This document shows, piece after piece, positions 63,086-64,000 of a stretch of 64,000 nucleotides of DNA. The DNA comes from Oleiagrimonas sp963817755 (lineage in GTDB: Bacteria > Pseudomonadota > Gammaproteobacteria > Xanthomonadales > Rhodanobacteraceae). The notes under the pieces are model-generated. The model was not told where the DNA came from, did no database searches, and worked only from the letters and a program-made list of their open reading frames with translations. The stretch is from assembly GCA_963817755.1 (NCBI GenBank), contig CAWFPB010000003.1, positions 496,001 through 560,000 on the forward strand, given 5' to 3'. Position 1 is the first letter of the stretch; every line of letters begins with the position of its first letter. The position numbers were made by a program, and so were the translations under genes.

Positions 63086-64000
63086 ATGCATCAGCTATCG
63101 ACCTCCATCCTGCTGATCATCGCGCTGGCGCCGCTGGCCGGTGCCGTGCTGGCCGGCTTCCTCGGCCGCCGCATCGGTCGAGTAGGGTCGCACACGGTCA
63201 CCATCCTCGGCGTCGGCATCGCCTGCGTGTTGTCGTTCCATGTCCTGTACCAACTGGTGTGGGGCGGGGCGGCCAACTACAACCACGACATCTACACCTG
63301 GTTCCAGGTCGGCAAGTTCAACGCCAGCGTCGGGTTCATGATCGATCGCCTGAGCGCGATGATGATGGTGGTCGTCACCTTCGTCTCGCTGATGGTGCAC
63401 ATCTACACCATCGGCTACATGGCCGACGACGACGGTTACCAGCGATTCTTCAGCTACATCGCGTTGTTCACCTTCTCCATGCTGATGCTGGTGATGAGCA
63501 ACAACTTCATGCAGCTGTTCTTCGGCTGGGAGGCCGTGGGCCTGGTCTCGTACTTGCTGATCGGTTTCTGGTTCAAGCGCCCGACCGCGATCTTCGCCAA
63601 CCTCAAGGCCTTTCTGGTCAACCGCGTGGGTGATTTCGGCTTCGTGCTGGGTATCGGCGCAGTGCTGTACTTCCTGGGTACGCTGGACTACCAGACCGCT
63701 TTCGACCACGCACCGAGCCTGGTGGGGCAGACGCTGCACATCACGCAGCACACCCAGTGGAGTGCGGCGACGGTGATCGGCATCCTGTTGTTCATTGGCG
63801 CCATGGGCAAGTCGGCGCAGGTACCCCTGCACGTGTGGCTGCCGGACTCGATGGAAGGCCCGACGCCGATTTCCGCGCTGATCCATGCCGCGACCATGGT
63901 CACGGCCGGCATCTTCATGGTCGCGCGCATGTCGCCGATCTTCGAGCTGTCCTCGACGGCGCTCAGCTTCATCATGGTGATCGGTGCCACCGGTGCCCTG
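63086..64000 (+). CDS. nuoL: NADH-quinone oxidoreductase subunit L (truncated by window end)
   Basis: The first 305 codons of the large antiporter-like proton-pumping subunit. MHQLSTSILLIIALAPLAGA is a typical start. The proton-channel residues are visible: the Glu of LFFGWEAVGLVSYLLIGFWF near residue 148 and the Lys of AMGKSAQVPLHVWLPDSMEG near 237, followed by PTPISALIHAATMVTAGIFM with its two His. The C-terminal helices and the long lateral helix lie beyond the window. nuoM and nuoN are expected further right. Confidence 0.96.
   Translation, partial: MHQLSTSILLIIALAPLAGAVLAGFLGRRIGRVGSHTVTILGVGIACVLSFHVLYQLVWGGAANYNHDIYTWFQVGKFNASVGFMIDRLSAMMMVVVTFVSLMVHIYTIGYMADDDGYQRFFSYIALFTFSMLMLVMSNNFMQLFFGWEAVGLVSYLLIGFWFKRPTAIFANLKAFLVNRVGDFGFVLGIGAVLYFLGTLDYQTAFDHAPSLVGQTLHITQHTQWSAATVIGILLFIGAMGKSAQVPLHVWLPDSMEGPTPISALIHAATMVTAGIFMVARMSPIFELSSTALSFIMVIGATGAL

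Overview
The window is GC-rich, densely coded chromosomal DNA from a gammaproteobacterium. Gene content and order (secG / tRNA-Leu / nuoA-L, sdhCDAB preceded by a DUF1674 gene, comEC-exbB-exbD-msbA-lpxK) and intergenic GGGAATN-type repeats fit the order Xanthomonadales, most likely Rhodanobacteraceae. The family-level placement is an inference. The cell is Gram-negative (MsbA, LpxK, LolCD, RND and EmrAB-type pumps) and respires through succinate dehydrogenase and a 14-subunit-type complex I.

Layout. 1-2.7 kb: end of a MacB-type ABC exporter (ATPase plus two tandem FtsX-like permeases). 2.7-3.1 kb: a spacer holding the dead 3' end of an IS30-family transposase. 3.1-4.3 kb: a RIO-type kinase and a REP-like spacer. 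4.3-9.1 kb: a leftward MarR / outer-membrane factor / EmrA-like / EmrB-like efflux operon. 9.2-11.3 kb: a TatD nuclease and two glycine-zipper envelope proteins ending in a strong terminator. 11.3-15.9 kb: a stress-like cluster of Hsp20, a ribosome-hibernation (S30AE) protein, a DUF2238 membrane protein, a phosphoribosyltransferase/hydrolase fusion and an erythromycin-esterase-like protein; FNR-type palindromes lie in both of its divergent spacers. 15.9-20.1 kb: an RND pump and its adaptor. 20.2-21.9 kb: a SleB-like wall hydrolase and YgfZ. 22.0-25.7 kb: SDHAF4-like gene and sdhCDAB.

25.8-26.6 kb: an exported methyltransferase-fold protein. 26.7-34.0 kb: a mannoside-use locus. A LacI regulator, a FucP-like transporter, a fructokinase and an AGE-family epimerase run leftward, and a GH92 alpha-mannosidase runs rightward; each promoter side carries a near-identical LacI-type palindrome. 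The proposed route is: outside or periplasmic mannosides to mannose, import, isomerisation to fructose, phosphorylation. 34.0-44.2 kb: sdhE-ygfX, lolC-lolD, comEC (apparent frameshift), exbB-exbD-msbA-lpxK, epmA. 44.2-50.9 kb: psiE-like, DUF2461, sbcB, then orn-folP-glmM and a 2-oxoglutarate/Fe(II) oxygenase. 50.9-53.3 kb: an SDR, tpiA, secG, tRNA-Leu(GAG). 53.3-64 kb: nuoABCDEFGHIJK and the first part of nuoL.

Two respiratory assembly themes stand out. Both succinate dehydrogenase maturation factors (SDHAF4-like and SdhE) lie in this window, and GGGAATN-type repeats sit in sdhA-sdhB and nuoF-nuoG spacers. Many long reading frames on the opposite strands of real genes were discarded as GC-driven shadows.
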